Positions 1 to 7,611 of a stretch of DNA of 15,620 nucleotides are shown in pieces. Under the pieces are notes generated by a model that saw nothing but the letters and a program-made list of their open reading frames with translations, did no database searches and was not told the DNA's origin. Origin of the DNA: an uncultured Pirellulaceae bacterium. Lineage in GTDB: Bacteria; Planctomycetota; Planctomycetia; Pirellulales; Pirellulaceae. Position 1 is the stretch's first letter. The number at the start of each line of letters is the position of its first letter. The translations under genes and the position numbers were made by a program. The stretch covers positions 1 through 15,620 of the forward strand of contig CAMYKF010000370.1 of the NCBI GenBank assembly GCA_947258905.1, written 5' to 3'.

Positions 1-613
1 CTGGCTTGGCGAAGCGACGACCATGCATGGCGGAGAGGAAGGCGATGCGATCTTTGACCGTGCGTTCGCTGCCAAAGCGAAAGAACTTTACGAATCAATT
101 GATTTAACCAAAGCGTGGGACGATCCGGCCAATCTGGAAGCGGCCAAAACGCTGGTTCCGGCATTCCTGATTCCAGGAGCGACCGCGATCAGGGACGAGA
201 ATGGCTTCGCCGTGTCGCATATAGGTCTCGTTCTGGGTGCGGCCGGCGAGGAAAACGGTTTGTTCGCAGGGCCTGCGAAATCCCTGGCCGATATTACTGA
301 CGGCACGGTTAACACATTGGCCATTGGCCAGATCGACAAGGATCCCGGTCCATGGATCGCCGCCGGCAACTCGACGGCGCGATTTGTTTTTCATCCGGAA
401 TCAGGGACTGACGAACCAACCTTTTCCGGCGAGGACGACGCAGGATGCTTTTTTGCAAACTGTGACAGCTACCCATATTTCCTGCACTTTGGGTCAACTG
501 TTCCAGATACGCTCGCCAACTTGGCCGCTTGCTCCGATGGCAGCATCGTGTTCCGTGAAAACATCGGCCAATACAAAGGCAGACATGACTTTCAGGAACA
601 GAACGGCAACTAG
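1..613 (+). CDS. DUF1559 domain protein, C-terminal part (5' end outside window)
   Basis: The reading frame is open from the window edge (first full codon at base 2) to a TAG stop at 611-613, so about 203 C-terminal residues are present. The in-frame ATG at 23 is probably internal, because the upstream codons are also open. The segment AWDDPAN, then LADITDGTVNTLAIGQ followed by PWIA, and a late SDGSIVFRENI match the layout of the DUF1559 family, the large planctomycete family of proteins with a pilin-like N-terminal methylation helix. That helix would lie upstream of the window. Family members are thought to be exported and their role is poorly known. The usual HPGG-X-DG ending is altered here: the His of FLHFG lies 16 residues before the final DG, with Cys residues in GCFFANC and AACSDG. 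A palindromic terminator-like hairpin lies about 90 bases downstream. The family call is fairly safe; the function is unknown. Confidence 0.75.
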   Translation, partial: WLGEATTMHGGEEGDAIFDRAFAAKAKELYESIDLTKAWDDPANLEAAKTLVPAFLIPGATAIRDENGFAVSHIGLVLGAAGEENGLFAGPAKSLADITDGTVNTLAIGQIDKDPGPWIAAGNSTARFVFHPESGTDEPTFSGEDDAGCFFANCDSYPYFLHFGSTVPDTLANLAACSDGSIVFRENIGQYKGRHDFQEQNGN

Positions 614-680
614 CGGGGCATTTCAAAACTCAGCAGGTTCAAAAAAACGTCGACTTCGACTGAGCCGAAGGCGCTAGTAG

Positions 681-800
681 CCTGGAGGTGGTTTCAAAAC
701 GGTAGGCGAGTCCCGGCGCGCCGGGACTCGTTTTGTTCTGTTTTCCCGGTTTCAGAGAGACCGAGCTACCGTAGGAAACTGGTTTGAAACGACTTCCAGG
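681..800. repeat. Nested inverted repeat that could fold as a three-way RNA junction
   Basis: Bases 681-698 pair with 783-800 (17 of 18 positions, including one G-U wobble and one mismatch), and 699-705 pair perfectly with 766-772. A 10-base bulge at 773-782 separates the two on the right arm. This closing stem encloses the perfect palindrome 707-730 and a small hairpin (CGGT 747-750 / ACCG 760-763). The result would be a branched RNA on either strand, or the remains of a small inverted-repeat element. The pairing is read directly from the sequence; its role is unknown. Confidence 0.55.
707..734 (+). terminator. Rho-independent-type terminator after the DUF1559 gene
   Basis: A perfect 24-bp palindrome (arm CGAGTCCCGGCG at 707-718, complementary arm at 719-730) is followed at once by TTTTGTTCTGTTTT. 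It lies about 94 bases after the DUF1559 stop, on the strand where the T-rich tail follows the stem. This fits an intrinsic terminator, though the spacing from the stop is long and the tail is interrupted. Confidence 0.6.
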
Positions 801-960
801 GTGACTCGGTAACAACGGCGCTTGAAAGACACGACGTTAACGCGTTCGGCTCAGTTTTTGGAACTACTGAAACTACGTTGACACCTGGTGGACGAGGTGA
901 CGAGTCCCACCCTGTGACCGGAATTGACCAGGTTAAGACAAAAGCCGCTTGCGTTCTTTA

Positions 961-2958
961 TCAGCCGGACGACAAACAAGCCAGCTTGTCACGCAGCTTT
1001 TCGATTTCGTATTCGTAACTGCCGGAAAGAATCGGAAACCGGCACCATGTTTTGGGATCGAGATTCTTGTCGTCCAGATGGAACGAAGGAGCAAACCGCT
1101 CTCGTTTCCACTGGTTGCGACACCACAGCTGGAAAAAGCGAATGGTCCACTGACCCAGTTGCAATGCGTCGATGTCGGGATAATCGGCCTGCAGGTGCTC
1201 GTGGACTTCGATGGGCATCAACTTGTCGCGAATGGCCAGCCGTTCGATGGCGTCAAGAATCACATACGGCATCAGGTCGCCTTCGTCCGTTTGATGGGAG
1301 TCGGCTGGCCGCAACTCGGCCGTAGGTTCCTGGACATTCACACACCGCACTTCCGGAATGCTGCCGATGCCGTCGGGACCGGTCGTTTCAATCCATTCCA
1401 GCCAGGTCCGCAAGTAAGCTTTGTCGATGCCCGCGATCGGTGCCAGGCCGCCGCTGGTGTCGCCATCCATCGTGGTGTAACCCACTGCCGATTCGCTGCG
1501 GTTGCTGGTCGACAGCAATAATGCATTGCGAATGTTGGCCAGCATCCACACACCCGGCGAGCGGACACGCGACTGAATATTTTGCAGGGCCAGATCGTCG
1601 TGATCCCAGGTCAATTCGCGACCAATTGCTTGCTCGACCGTCGTCACATAATCCTGGACGAGCGAATCGACGTCAAAAAACAGGTGATCGGCCGAAATGG
1701 CGCTGGCAACCTCGGCTGCGGCGTCACGGGTTGTTGCCGAGCTGTTGCGAGTTGCCTGGTAGACCGTCGTCAGCAGCTGCCTGACCACGTCGTCGCCGGT
1801 CTCGGGAATGGACGCAAAAATGTCACCGGCCTTGTCGCGGAACCGTTCGATTCCCAGTTCGTTGATGGCCAGGCGAACCATGATGGAAACCAGCACGACA
1901 ACCGACGTGGAATCGACTCCACCACTGAGTGATACGACGAACCCTCGCGAGTGGCTTTTGCGCATGTAATCGAACAGGGCGAGAGATACACTGCGCGTGA
2001 ATTCCTCGTGCTTGATATCGGGCGAATCCTCCCAGGCATCGCGACTCAAATCTTTGGACTCCAGCTCGCATTCAGGCCACGCGAATTTCACCTGGATCAC
2101 ATCCGACTCGTCACCGTCCAGTTCCGGCTGGAAGCTGCCCGTGCGGGCCCGCGCCATGCGGGTGACATCGATGTCGATGGTGGCGGTGGTCAAAGTGACA
2201 TCTTCGAACGACAGTCGCCTGCCGAGGGCCACCAGTTCACCGTTGCAGGCGATCATGGCGTCGCCATCATAAATGGCACGTCCCGATTCGTTACCGACCA
2301 GATTCGTATACACATAGTTGACATTGAAGGCCCGCGAGCCCTCGCGAACAAAGCCGCGTCGCACACGATGCTTGCCAAACGCGAAGTGGCTTGCGCTGGG
2401 ATTCAAAATGATGTCGGCGCCCCGCGCGGCATGGCGGGCTCCGGGTCGTGAAGCGACCCATGCGTCTTCACAGATTTCAAACGCGATCCGCACATCACCC
2501 ACTTCAAAAACCAGATCGCCGAGCGGATAGGCGGTATCGTCGATCTCGACTTCGCCGATAACGGCCTCGGGCCAGCGTTTGAACCAGCGTGGTTCGTAAT
2601 GGATACCGTCTCCCGCCAGGTGCTGCTTGCCCACAAAGCCGATGATGCGGCCGTCAACGATCAGGGCGGCAGTATTGAACAACCCCCCGGCATACGTCAG
2701 CGGCAGGCCAACCGAAACGACGAGATCGTGAGCGGCGTCGGCCACGGCCAGCAACATTTCATGTGCCGTCTTTTCCACACCGGGCGAGTGAAAGGCGTCT
2801 TCACAGCCGTATCCCGTGATGCACAACTCGGGCAGGCACAGGATTGACACGTTTTGCTGCTGCGCCTGCTCCATCGCCGCCAGGATGTTTTCCAGATTGC
2901 CTGTCCAGTCCAGGGGAGTCTGGTTGAGGACTCCTGCTGCGATCGTGACCAGTTTCAT
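961..2958 (-). CDS. nadE: Glutamine-dependent NAD+ synthetase
   Basis: This enzyme catalyses the last step of NAD+ synthesis: it amidates nicotinic acid adenine dinucleotide with ATP, using ammonia taken from glutamine. The 665-residue length fits the long two-domain bacterial form. The N-terminal nitrilase-type glutaminase domain has its Glu-Lys-Cys triad: E44 in LPELCITGYG, K111 in VGKQHL and C163 in FEICEDAW. The C-terminal synthetase domain has the ATP-binding P-loop SGGVDS at 345-350 and the later motifs YTTMDGDTSGGLAP and IAGIDK. I chose the ATG at 2958; a TTG directly before it would add one residue. No strong Shine-Dalgarno site is visible. The gene is divergent from the zinc-ribbon gene at 3136 and convergent with the DUF1559 gene. 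No key residue appears to be missing, so it is probably functional. The family and reaction are well established. Confidence 0.95.
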   Translation of the reverse strand: MKLVTIAAGVLNQTPLDWTGNLENILAAMEQAQQQNVSILCLPELCITGYGCEDAFHSPGVEKTAHEMLLAVADAAHDLVVSVGLPLTYAGGLFNTAALIVDGRIIGFVGKQHLAGDGIHYEPRWFKRWPEAVIGEVEIDDTAYPLGDLVFEVGDVRIAFEICEDAWVASRPGARHAARGADIILNPSASHFAFGKHRVRRGFVREGSRAFNVNYVYTNLVGNESGRAIYDGDAMIACNGELVALGRRLSFEDVTLTTATIDIDVTRMARARTGSFQPELDGDESDVIQVKFAWPECELESKDLSRDAWEDSPDIKHEEFTRSVSLALFDYMRKSHSRGFVVSLSGGVDSTSVVVLVSIMVRLAINELGIERFRDKAGDIFASIPETGDDVVRQLLTTVYQATRNSSATTRDAAAEVASAISADHLFFDVDSLVQDYVTTVEQAIGRELTWDHDDLALQNIQSRVRSPGVWMLANIRNALLLSTSNRSESAVGYTTMDGDTSGGLAPIAGIDKAYLRTWLEWIETTGPDGIGSIPEVRCVNVQEPTAELRPADSHQTDEGDLMPYVILDAIERLAIRDKLMPIEVHEHLQADYPDIDALQLGQWTIRFFQLWCRNQWKRERFAPSFHLDDKNLDPKTWCRFPILSGSYEYEIEKLRDKLACLSSG

Positions 2959-3135
2959 CAATGCTGACCCGGGTAATTCAAAAAGCGAAGTCGGAATACG
3001 GCTTCATTCGGCAAGGATTCCGGAAATAATGATATGGAACCAGCGAATTACCCTTATCTTATCAGGGCAGCCCGCAGCCGAACATGCAACCGCGACGCAG
3101 GCCCGAATTCAACGAGGCGCCAAACAGGGAGAGAC

Positions 3136-4995
3136 GTGACCGAATCTGCTTTTGAATTGCGTTGTCCCAAATGCAGCGTTTCCATCATGGCCACTCGCGA
3201 TCAGGCGGGCCAAAAAATTGATTGTCCGCGCTGTCAACACACGTTGCTGGTTCCAGGGTACAGCCCTGCCCCCGACGACAAGGTCTCGGTCGACGACCTG
3301 ATCGATTTCAATGACGACATCATGAACCCGGGCCAGGCGGCCGAAGAGATTACGGCTGAGGCCGTCAAGGAAACGGTTGAGGCCGCCAAGGAACCGCTGG
3401 TTCCAGTGGTCGGGGGCGACCGCAACGACGGGGAAATTCCGCTGGCCGTGGCCCCCGAGCCGCCCGCAGATCCGATCGTGGAAGCCGAAACGCCCGCACA
3501 AGATGATTCGCCGGTCGAACTGCTCGACGAGCCCGATGATGATCTGGACGACCTGCTGCCGCTGCCCGATCCCGCTGCGGCGGTGACGGCTGCCGGGAAC
3601 AAGGATCCGTTCGAATACGACGAAGACGCCGACTTGCGTATCGAAGGGATCACGCCACAGGACAACCAGTTCTCGATCGTTTGTCCGTTGTGCGCGACCA
3701 TGATTTATGCGCGGGTCAGTCAGATCGGCACGCAGCTGAAATGTCCCGATTGTTACTCGCTGGTAGACGTGGAGGAGCCGGATGAAATCCCTGAACCCGG
3801 CGAATTCGACGTGCCCGATGACCCCGATGGCGACGCCGGCTTTCGGTTGAGCGAACCTGTCGAGTTGCCAGCGATCGACACCACCATCGACCAGACACTC
3901 GGCGACATCGACTACGACGACGATGAGTTCTTTGCCAGGCGTCGCGAAATGCAGGATGAGCAGTCCGACAATGTGGAGATCGTCCAGCCCGAGTCGCGGG
4001 CTGACGCCGGTTACGGCCTGGCACCACCCGAGGAAGACTTGCTGAAACCGCAGGTTTCGTTGCCAACATTCGACAATCCGCAGGCCGAGGCAATGCCAGC
4101 GGACCGTACACAGCCGGGGCCTGCTTATGAGGACGCTGCCAGATCGGTCGATCCGACTGTTCGGCCGGAAGATGTTCCGGCACGAGTTGAACCGGATCCG
4201 ACTATGCGTGCCAGCTCGGGCAAGGCCGGCGAGGATATTCCGGGTTGGTTTAGCAATTGTGGCACGTGGCTTGGGGAGTGCCTGACTCCGTTTCGGGAAA
4301 TGCACAGTCTGATTCGTCTGGCGTTGTTCACCTTATTGATGGGAACCGCTTATTTGATCATTTCGGCGGGTGCCGGATGGTTCACAGAAGAGGCTAACCA
4401 GCTGCAAATGTTTATGGGTTTCGGCATCATGGCGTTTGGCGGCATCATGCTGGTATTGATCCTGATGATGGTGGGAATTACGGGCAACGCTATTGTCCGT
4501 GTATCGCTGGAGCGACGCGGAAGCATGGGCGAATGGCCTGATTTTTCGCTGGCTGACTTGCTGAGTCAGTTTTTGTATTTGGGAACCAGTTTCTGGGTTG
4601 CCGCGGTACCTGGTTTGATTGTTGGCCAAGTGGTGTGGCTGTCCACCAACAACGCCGGTTTGATGTTTTTCATAACCGTGTCCAGTTCGCTGATGCTGGC
4701 CCCCATTTTTTTGTCTTCGGTGGTTTACAACGAATCGCCATGGCAGATCTTTTCGCCGGAAGTGCTGGGCTCGCTGGGCACTCTAAAAAATCGCTGGATC
4801 CGTTTTTTTCTGGCCGCGATCCTGATCAGTGCCTTGCTAGCCGTCTCGCTTTACGGAGTGTTGTTCGGCCCGCTGGGTTTTGTGATCGCTTTGCTGCAAC
4901 TGTCGCTCCTTTTTATTTATTACTGGATGCTGGGCGATCTCGTGCACCATATTGTTGACTGGATGGTCAGGCGGTCCGAGTCCGCCACGGCATAA
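3136..4995 (+). CDS. Membrane protein with two duplicated zinc ribbons
   Basis: The 619-residue product has three parts. First, two zinc-ribbon modules: C10-X2-C13-X16-C30-X2-C33 and C183-X2-C186-X16-C203-X2-C206. They share the pattern CPxC, an IxA core, QxG and CPxC, so they look like an internal duplication of an MJ0042-like ribbon. Second, long acidic, Pro-rich, probably disordered linkers at about 40-175 and 210-370. Third, about six hydrophobic segments from 393 to 600 (roughly 393-414, 425-449, 478-501, 508-530, 556-577 and 580-597). I chose the GTG at 3136 because AGGGAG lies just upstream and the protein then starts right before the first ribbon. An in-frame ATG at 3034 would add 34 residues of unlikely composition. 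The ribbons probably face the cytoplasm. Many planctomycete proteins carry such a ribbon before a membrane domain, but the function is not known. Confidence 0.8.
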   Translation: MTESAFELRCPKCSVSIMATRDQAGQKIDCPRCQHTLLVPGYSPAPDDKVSVDDLIDFNDDIMNPGQAAEEITAEAVKETVEAAKEPLVPVVGGDRNDGEIPLAVAPEPPADPIVEAETPAQDDSPVELLDEPDDDLDDLLPLPDPAAAVTAAGNKDPFEYDEDADLRIEGITPQDNQFSIVCPLCATMIYARVSQIGTQLKCPDCYSLVDVEEPDEIPEPGEFDVPDDPDGDAGFRLSEPVELPAIDTTIDQTLGDIDYDDDEFFARRREMQDEQSDNVEIVQPESRADAGYGLAPPEEDLLKPQVSLPTFDNPQAEAMPADRTQPGPAYEDAARSVDPTVRPEDVPARVEPDPTMRASSGKAGEDIPGWFSNCGTWLGECLTPFREMHSLIRLALFTLLMGTAYLIISAGAGWFTEEANQLQMFMGFGIMAFGGIMLVLILMMVGITGNAIVRVSLERRGSMGEWPDFSLADLLSQFLYLGTSFWVAAVPGLIVGQVVWLSTNNAGLMFFITVSSSLMLAPIFLSSVVYNESPWQIFSPEVLGSLGTLKNRWIRFFLAAILISALLAVSLYGVLFGPLGFVIALLQLSLLFIYYWMLGDLVHHIVDWMVRRSESATA

Positions 4996-5063
4996 TGGCA
5001 GCGATCGTTTTTTGTTGGCTGAAGGCGAACTGATAATACCCGATTTCATCGGTGGAGTTGCGT

Positions 5064-5192
5064 TATCAGGCCCGGCGTTTACGCCGGGTTGAATGTCAAA
5101 CGAAATGGTGCTGCCCCGCCCGCCGCAAGCGGCGGCCGGGGGCAGCGGGCCTTTTTCGGCTTGCCAACCCGAGCTAAAGCTCGGGCCTGACA
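5064..5192. repeat. Inverted pair of REP-like palindromes (REPIN- or MITE-like element)
   Basis: The left copy (about 5064-5090) reads TCAGG, then the stem-loop CCCGGCGTTTACGCCGGG, then TTG. Read on the minus strand, the right copy (about 5166-5190) gives TCAGG, then CCCGAGCTTTAGCTCGGG, then TTGG. Both keep TCAGGCCCG, the TTTA centre and CGGGTTG, but the inner stem bases differ in a compensated way (GCG/CGC against AGC/GCT). Two such palindromes in opposite orientation around a third hairpin is the layout of REPIN elements. No RAYT transposase gene is present in this window. Confidence 0.55.
5111..5156 (+). terminator. GC-rich hairpin with T5 run, possible terminator of the zinc-ribbon gene
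   Basis: CTGCCCC at 5111-5117 pairs with GGGGCAG at 5139-5145, and CCGCCGC at 5120-5126 pairs with GCGGCGG at 5129-5135 around an AA loop, leaving a small internal asymmetry. TTTTT follows at 5152-5156. It lies about 115 bases after the stop at 4995, so it may terminate that transcript. It also sits inside the inverted REP-like pair and could instead be the core of that element. Confidence 0.4.
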
Positions 5193-5251
5193 AGTTGAAT
5201 CCAATTGCGATCGCATCTGGTGCAGAGCGCCCTTTTCAGGGTTTGTCAGTA

Positions 5252-5287
5252 CGATTTGTATCTGTTGCACGATTTGTATCTGTTGCA
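5252..5287. repeat. 18-bp perfect tandem duplication
   Basis: The unit CGATTTGTATCTGTTGCA occurs twice without a mismatch, at 5252-5269 and 5270-5287. It lies in the spacer 58 bases beyond the stop of the CPBP gene. It is too short and has too few copies to be a CRISPR array; replication slippage is the simplest origin. Confidence 0.85.
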
Positions 5288-5344
5288 GGAGCCTCAATCT
5301 CTCCCCACACAACCGTGCTGGCAGCCTTGTCCGCCCGCGGCCGT

Positions 5345-6877
5345 TTACACTATCGCCGGCACCAGAAACATCATCGTAACGGTGTTGTTCAGGGCGTGCA
5401 TGGTGATGGGGGCGATGAGGGAGCCACGCCATTCGCGGGCGAGGCAGAAGCCGATGGCCAGAGTGGTGAGAACAGGAATGCCGACAATCCCCTGGGGATG
5501 TATGGCGGCAAACAGCAGACTGCTGGTGATCGTGGCAAAGCCCACGCTGCCCCAGCGAGCCATATGCCGGCTGCTGTCCCGCAGATGCCGGTAGAGGACT
5601 CCGCGAAACATGATCTCTTCGGTCAACGGGGCCAGCACCGAAGCGACCAGCAACAGGCGGATCATCACCGGCAACACATCGCCGCTAAAGGCCTCGTTGG
5701 CGATCGGATGGCCGACGCCCGCCGCATCGAATTCACCGGGCGACATGAGCAGACTTTGAATAAACATCAACACGACTGAAACCAGCAGGGCCAGCAATAC
5801 CAGCGGGATCATGGCAAACCAGGCCGCAATCCCGGCCAGGATTTCTACCAGCGGATTCTTCAGTTGCAGGCCGATGTCCTCCAGCATTTCGCCCGTCTGC
5901 ACGCCTCGCAACACTGGCCAGATTAGCGCCGCCAGGGGCAACAGCATCGCCAGCGCCACGAATGCCGGTCCCCGCGCCAGCGGATTGGCGGCTACCAGTG
6001 ACATGCCGATAAACAGTGTGAACCAGATAGCAAAGGTTTCGATGTAGACCGGCCCGTACATGGAATCGTCGGCGACTCGCGAACGCAAACCGCCGCGGAA
6101 AAACTGGATGAGAAAAATGATCAGCACTACGATGCCAGTGATAAATCCGGCACCAATCCCCAGGATCATCAACAACGAAAGAATGGCCGTCCACTCGGCC
6201 CGCTGCAGCAATTGGTCGCGGGGCGCGCTCCTTTGTCCGATGTCCGGCACCATGACCAGTTCGCTGTACCAGGGCAACTGGTCATTGAGAAACTGCAAAT
6301 CATCGTTGTCGGGTTGAGGGATTTGCTGGCCGCGCGCGCGATCCTCATAAATTTGCGAGAGTATCGTGTTGAGTCTTTGTTGATCCTCCGACCACTCATA
6401 TCGCTTGCGATCCGTGAGCTTCTCCAAATCCTCGATGGCCACCAGTGCGGATTCGGGGCCCTCGAATTCGTTGACCAGAATGGAATAGCAAAGCCGCTGT
6501 TCGATGGGGCCGTTGTTGACTCGCGCCGCAATGTCAGCGGCCTGGTCTTTTAGTTCGTTGACATCGTATCGTTGGCCCAGTTCGCGGACGCCCAACGCCT
6601 GCTTGCCGTCGGTTACCGGTTGCAGGAAATCCCCGGGCGTTATGCCGGCGGGTTCCATCAGAAAGCTCATGGCGATCTGGTTGACGACGATAAACAGCGT
6701 CAACGCGAGCACGACGAGCCAAGACAGCCAGCTGGGCCCGCGAATATAGCGACGGCTGGACATTGCCTGATCCCCGGATTTGGGTTTCAGGAACTCCTCG
6801 ATTTCCTGTTCGTCCGCCCGAGGGTCGAGCGACAACCGGGGCAGGCGATCATCAGATGGAAAGAGGTCGTCGGACAC
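5345..6877 (-). CDS. CPBP family intramembrane metalloprotease
   Basis: The 510-residue product ends in a CPBP (CAAX protease and bacteriocin-processing, ABI) domain. The three expected motifs are present: EExxxR as E420-E421-R425 in TEEIMFRG, FxxxH as F456-H460 in FAAIHPQG, and HxxxN as H494-N498 in HALNN. These glutamates and histidines form the active site inside the membrane. Before the domain come an acidic N-terminus, a first membrane segment at about 50-72, a soluble stretch of some 155 residues (73-228) and further hydrophobic segments from about 230. That soluble insert is an unusual addition to a typical CPBP protein. The only upstream start in the open frame is a GTG at 6877; the ATG at residue 39 is an alternative. 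The gene follows the glycosylase gene after 37 bases, so it is probably the last gene of a three-gene operon. The substrate is unknown. Confidence 0.85.
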   Translation of the reverse strand: MSDDLFPSDDRLPRLSLDPRADEQEIEEFLKPKSGDQAMSSRRYIRGPSWLSWLVVLALTLFIVVNQIAMSFLMEPAGITPGDFLQPVTDGKQALGVRELGQRYDVNELKDQAADIAARVNNGPIEQRLCYSILVNEFEGPESALVAIEDLEKLTDRKRYEWSEDQQRLNTILSQIYEDRARGQQIPQPDNDDLQFLNDQLPWYSELVMVPDIGQRSAPRDQLLQRAEWTAILSLLMILGIGAGFITGIVVLIIFLIQFFRGGLRSRVADDSMYGPVYIETFAIWFTLFIGMSLVAANPLARGPAFVALAMLLPLAALIWPVLRGVQTGEMLEDIGLQLKNPLVEILAGIAAWFAMIPLVLLALLVSVVLMFIQSLLMSPGEFDAAGVGHPIANEAFSGDVLPVMIRLLLVASVLAPLTEEIMFRGVLYRHLRDSSRHMARWGSVGFATITSSLLFAAIHPQGIVGIPVLTTLAIGFCLAREWRGSLIAPITMHALNNTVTMMFLVPAIV

Positions 6878-6914
6878 GATGAATCAGACACGGAACAAAC
6901 TGGAAGGAACGGAT

Positions 6915-7610
6915 TCAAGTACTCAGGTGATTGAGCCTGGCGAGTTGGCAGGCTGTACTGAAGACATCATCCAGCATCTGTTCTGTTAACCGCCCGGTAA
7001 ACGTATTTTGCTGGCTGGGATGGTAACTGCCAAGCAGGCAGCGGTTTCCAGGCAGCGTTACTTGCCCGCCGTGAGCGAATTTGGGACGCGGTTTGGTATT
7101 GAGCCACTGATTGTGCTCGGCAAATTGAATCACCTGAGTCCACGCCAGTCCACCCAGAGCCACCAGAACCTGTGGTCGGCAAAGTTTAATTGTTTGCTGC
7201 AACCAGGGTCGACAGTTGGCGATTTCTGATGCAACCGGCTTGTTGTCCGGTGGCGCACAGTGGCAAACGGCCGTGATCGCACAACCGTGCAGCTTCAATC
7301 CGTCCTTGCGATCGGTGGCCTGCGGCTGGTTGGCGAGGCCAGCCCGATGCAAGGCGCGAAACAGCCAATCGCCGCTGCGGTCGCCGGTAAACATGCGGCC
7401 CGTGCGATTGGCACCATGGGCTCCCGGGGCCAATCCGACGATCAAAATCGGGCTGCGTGTCGGGCCAAAATTGGGAACCGGACCGCCCCAGTAGGTTTGA
7501 GCCTGATAGGCTCGTCGTTTCTCGACGGCGATCTTCTGGCAGTGCTTGACCAGACGCGGGCACTTGCGGCAATCGGCAATGTCCTGATTCAGTTGTTTCC
7601 AGCCGGCCAT
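6915..7610 (-). CDS. Uracil-DNA glycosylase, family 5 (UdgB) type
   Basis: The 231-residue product has the marks of the iron-sulfur uracil-DNA glycosylases, which cut deaminated bases out of DNA to start base-excision repair. The four likely cluster ligands are C14 and C17 (DCRKCPR), C118 (HCAPPDNK) and C133 (NCRPWL). The first active-site motif GLAPGAHGANRTGRMFTGD starts at residue 59, and the second, HPSQQNTFTGRLT, at 197. The GLAPGAHG form, without the Asp or Asn seen in families 1 and 4, points to family 5. I chose the ATG at 7610, one base after the stop of the upstream membrane protein gene, which suggests translational coupling. Upstream in-frame codons back to 7796 lie inside that gene and add no family sequence. 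The enzyme class is clear; family 5 rather than family 4 rests on motif form. Confidence 0.9.
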   Translation of the reverse strand: MAGWKQLNQDIADCRKCPRLVKHCQKIAVEKRRAYQAQTYWGGPVPNFGPTRSPILIVGLAPGAHGANRTGRMFTGDRSGDWLFRALHRAGLANQPQATDRKDGLKLHGCAITAVCHCAPPDNKPVASEIANCRPWLQQTIKLCRPQVLVALGGLAWTQVIQFAEHNQWLNTKPRPKFAHGGQVTLPGNRCLLGSYHPSQQNTFTGRLTEQMLDDVFSTACQLARLNHLST

Positions 7611-7611
7611 G

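Larger units (their letters stand above)
614..960. other. Spacer between convergent genes with nested inverted repeats
   Basis: This spacer lies between the DUF1559 stop and the nadE stop and carries no convincing ORF. It holds a small hairpin (CTTCG 654-658 / CGAAG 666-670), the large structure at 681-800, and a further pairing near nadE: ACCTGGT at 883-889 with ACCAGGT at 927-933, with GGTGGAC (887-893) able to pair imperfectly with GTCCCACC (904-911). No clear T-tract terminator follows nadE on the minus strand, so the 883-933 inverted repeat is the best candidate for its 3' end. Confidence 0.6.
4996..5344. other. Spacer between convergent genes, rich in hairpins and short repeats
   Basis: This 349-base stretch separates the ends of the zinc-ribbon gene and the CPBP gene. 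It contains, in order, a palindrome at 5071-5088, a long GC-rich hairpin at 5111-5145 with a T5 run at 5152-5156, a second palindrome at 5168-5185, and an 18-bp perfect tandem duplication at 5252-5287. Frames that run through it belong to antisense ORFs without recognisable protein features, and I see no gene in it. Confidence 0.7.

Noticed and set aside
3034..3135. Upstream ATG start for the zinc-ribbon protein
   Set aside because: It would add 34 residues rich in Arg and Asn before the ribbon and has no ribosome site, whereas the GTG at 3136 has AGGGAG upstream.
3109..4305. 398-residue open frame on the minus strand
   Set aside because: It lies antisense to the zinc-ribbon gene, whose Cys motifs and membrane segments are clear. 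The antisense product has no recognisable domain.
5252..5287. Possible CRISPR remnant
   Set aside because: There are only two adjacent 18-bp copies with no spacer between them and no cas genes in the window.
5093..5779. 228-residue open frame on the plus strand through the hairpin spacer
   Set aside because: It crosses the GC hairpins and the tandem repeat and then runs antisense to the CPBP active-site region. No protein features are visible.
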